A stretch of 64,000 bases of DNA. Origin: Embiotoca jacksoni. Lineage: Eukaryota; Chordata; Actinopteri; Embiotocidae. Positions 62,455-64,000 of this stretch are shown in pieces. Positions within the stretch are counted from its first letter, which is position 1, and the number at the start of each line of letters is the position of its first letter. The notes under the pieces are model-generated. The model made no database searches. It saw only the letters and a list, made by a program, of their open reading frames with translations, and was not told the DNA's origin. The DNA is taken from the NCBI GenBank assembly GCA_022577435.1, contig JAKOON010000042.1, positions 2,221,858 through 2,285,857 on the forward strand. The letters are read 5' to 3'. Position numbers and translations under genes: made by a program.

Positions 62455-62640
62455 GTCCTCCAGGATTTCACTTTCAGAGTTTTTGTTGTGATTGTCGCGA
62501 TAACAAATGCTTGATTTTGTGGCGGATTTTTCCTCAAACATTGCGATGCAATTTGCAGAATATGTGTTGTGAGTTTTTTTCAGTAAAAAAAATTATAAGA
62601 CCACATTTCCCACAAACCCCCGTCGCTTCTGTTTTTTTTT
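62455..62640. repeat. degenerate dispersed repeat, copy 2
   Basis: Related to 34688-34995 (see there), with CTCCAGGATTTC, AAATGCTTGATTTTG and CCACATTTCCCACAAACCCC. Confidence 0.45.
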
Positions 62641-64000
62641 CCGGCAGAGCTTCTGCTGAAATCATTTCTTTTGGCAAAATTACAGAAATTCTGCAAAATT
62701 GCAAGCCGTCACAAATATTGCGACGATGTCTCAAACTTGCGTTAAATATTGCAATTGCAAAAATCTCAATTCCTGCCATCACCCCATTGTTGATTAAAAT
62801 TCTCCAATAGAATCTATGTTAAACGCTTGATTTAACCATACTGTTATCCAGAATGTTCCTACTCCAGTGTCGCAGGTACATTTTGAAATTGCTCGTGTTC
62901 CTACAGACGTCAAACTCTCCGTTCAAGCTGTAGTTAAATGGACTTCTTAAACCTGGAATCAGTTACATGTCTTTGCTTTGTCTGCTGAGAAATCTCAACC
63001 AGCTGTCTTCACACTATCAAGGATGACAACAAGCACACTGCCAACGTGCCCGCTCGCAGTCCAGAGCCGTCCTGCCTCCTGTCGATGAAAACCAGGCACC
63101 AGTTCAATTAGAATCAAGTGAAGAAGAGTTACCGCCGGCCTTTTTGAACCGAATCCTTTCTCGCATTCACACGAGCGACACGCAATTACAGTTTAGAGCC
63201 GTGAGGGTCAACAGCCCTCCGCTGCGAAGCCGCTAAGTGCCACGTGTGCTGAGAGGCTTAATGCACCTTTGTCCTTTCTAATTTGGTACGTTTCGATGGC
63301 CGTAAATTAGTCTTTTGTCATTTCTCACCGAAGTGGAGTGTTTTACGAGGATTTAAACTGCTGCACGGTGACATCGGACCAAAGTAAATGACCTCAAAGT
63401 CGCTGCAAGACAAGAAAGTTGCTTCAATTTGCAAAGCCAATACTTGGAAGAGATTTTTTTTTGTTTTTTTTTGACGAGAGAATGTTTAATTAGGAAAAAG
63501 TGGAGCTGTATTAGAGCTGTTTTAACAAAAACAACAACAACAACAACAAAAAAGCAGCTGCAAAGACAGAGTAGATTAATGACGCTCACGAAAAAAAACC
63601 AAGCCAGCGGAACCGACTGGGAAAACTCGCGAAGCCGCCGAAAAGCCTCTCGGGCTCGAGTGTCGAGGGTGAAAACGCTAACTGACTGACGTGACAACGC
63701 GCCGGCTTAGCAGAAAAGAGCTCGAAGACGCGGCACGTTGCAGGGAGCTCAGGTTTCTGAGCAAAAAGGTGCGAGCTGACGATGACGGCACGCTGGAAAG
63801 TTTCCTTTCCGAGTGGCCGAACTCGATGCCCTTTGACATTACAGACGCTTCATGTGAAGTCCAGAACTATTCTGTGCAATTTTATTTGGATTTTATCGAA
63901 GCATGTGACAGTATGTGACAGTACATGAGAGTTTCCAGGATCCGGTCTGTACATTTTTTATCTCGCCACCTCATGTTCGAGCTTCAAAAATGACTTCAAT

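Larger units (their letters stand above)
57000..64000. other. right-hand intergenic region
   Basis: No confident gene in 7 kb. It contains a disrupted coding-like segment on the minus strand (58452-59206), dispersed repeat copies (59160-59446; 62455-62640), a (GT)n tract (about 60838-60872), (CAA)n at about 63528-63550 and a promoter-like stretch at 60080-60218. An open frame at 63691-63918 (+) starts with a non-ATG codon and matches nothing I know. Confidence 0.5.

Noticed and set aside
63691..63918. 75-codon plus-strand frame near the right edge
   Set aside because: Starts with a non-ATG codon, matches no family I know, and is too short to claim.

Overview
The window is nuclear DNA from a ray-finned fish, most likely a percomorph teleost. 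The evidence is five multi-exon vertebrate genes with short GT-AG introns, very dense CA/GT microsatellites, an intact Tc1-type transposon and relics of several fish repeat families. Exon structures were built by hand from splice sites, reading-frame phase and remembered vertebrate homologues; no database search was possible.

Layout. 1-9.2 kb, + strand: styk1, a one-pass membrane STYK1/NOK kinase-like protein of about 428 codons. 9.3-21.7 kb, - strand: phc1, the Polycomb PRC1 subunit polyhomeotic homologue 1 (14 coding exons, about 897 codons), running tail to tail with styk1. 21.9-28.4 kb: gene-free, with an L2-type LINE relic, two minisatellites, a TTAA-flanked MITE and a hairpin. 28.4-41 kb, - strand: slc2a3 (GLUT3 glucose transporter, about 520 codons), with a complete Tc1 element in intron 3 and a tandem duplication that includes its tiny first coding exon. 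42.1-44 kb, - strand: cox6b1 (86 codons). 44-49.7 kb: simple repeats, a minisatellite and the probable 3'UTR of the next gene. 49.7-57 kb, - strand: an NPTX1-like neuronal pentraxin of about 661 codons. 57-64 kb: no confident gene.

The genes are not an operon and have unrelated jobs: receptor-like pseudokinase, chromatin silencing, neuronal-type glucose uptake, respiratory complex IV and synaptic pentraxin. The order phc1-slc2a3 recalls human 12p13, where PHC1, SLC2A3 and STYK1 also lie, and supports orthology.

The most interesting observations are: (1) the neuronal pentraxin carries two long His/Asp-rich stretches, in two different exons, inside its coiled-coil region; the second lies in an exon frame with no ATG and could easily be missed; (2) the start-codon exon of slc2a3 is tandemly duplicated, giving two ATG/donor cassettes (MERQ and MEGE); (3) styk1 has lost three canonical catalytic positions; (4) the Tc1 copy looks complete and recent. 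Nothing here resembles a microbial defence or mobile island.
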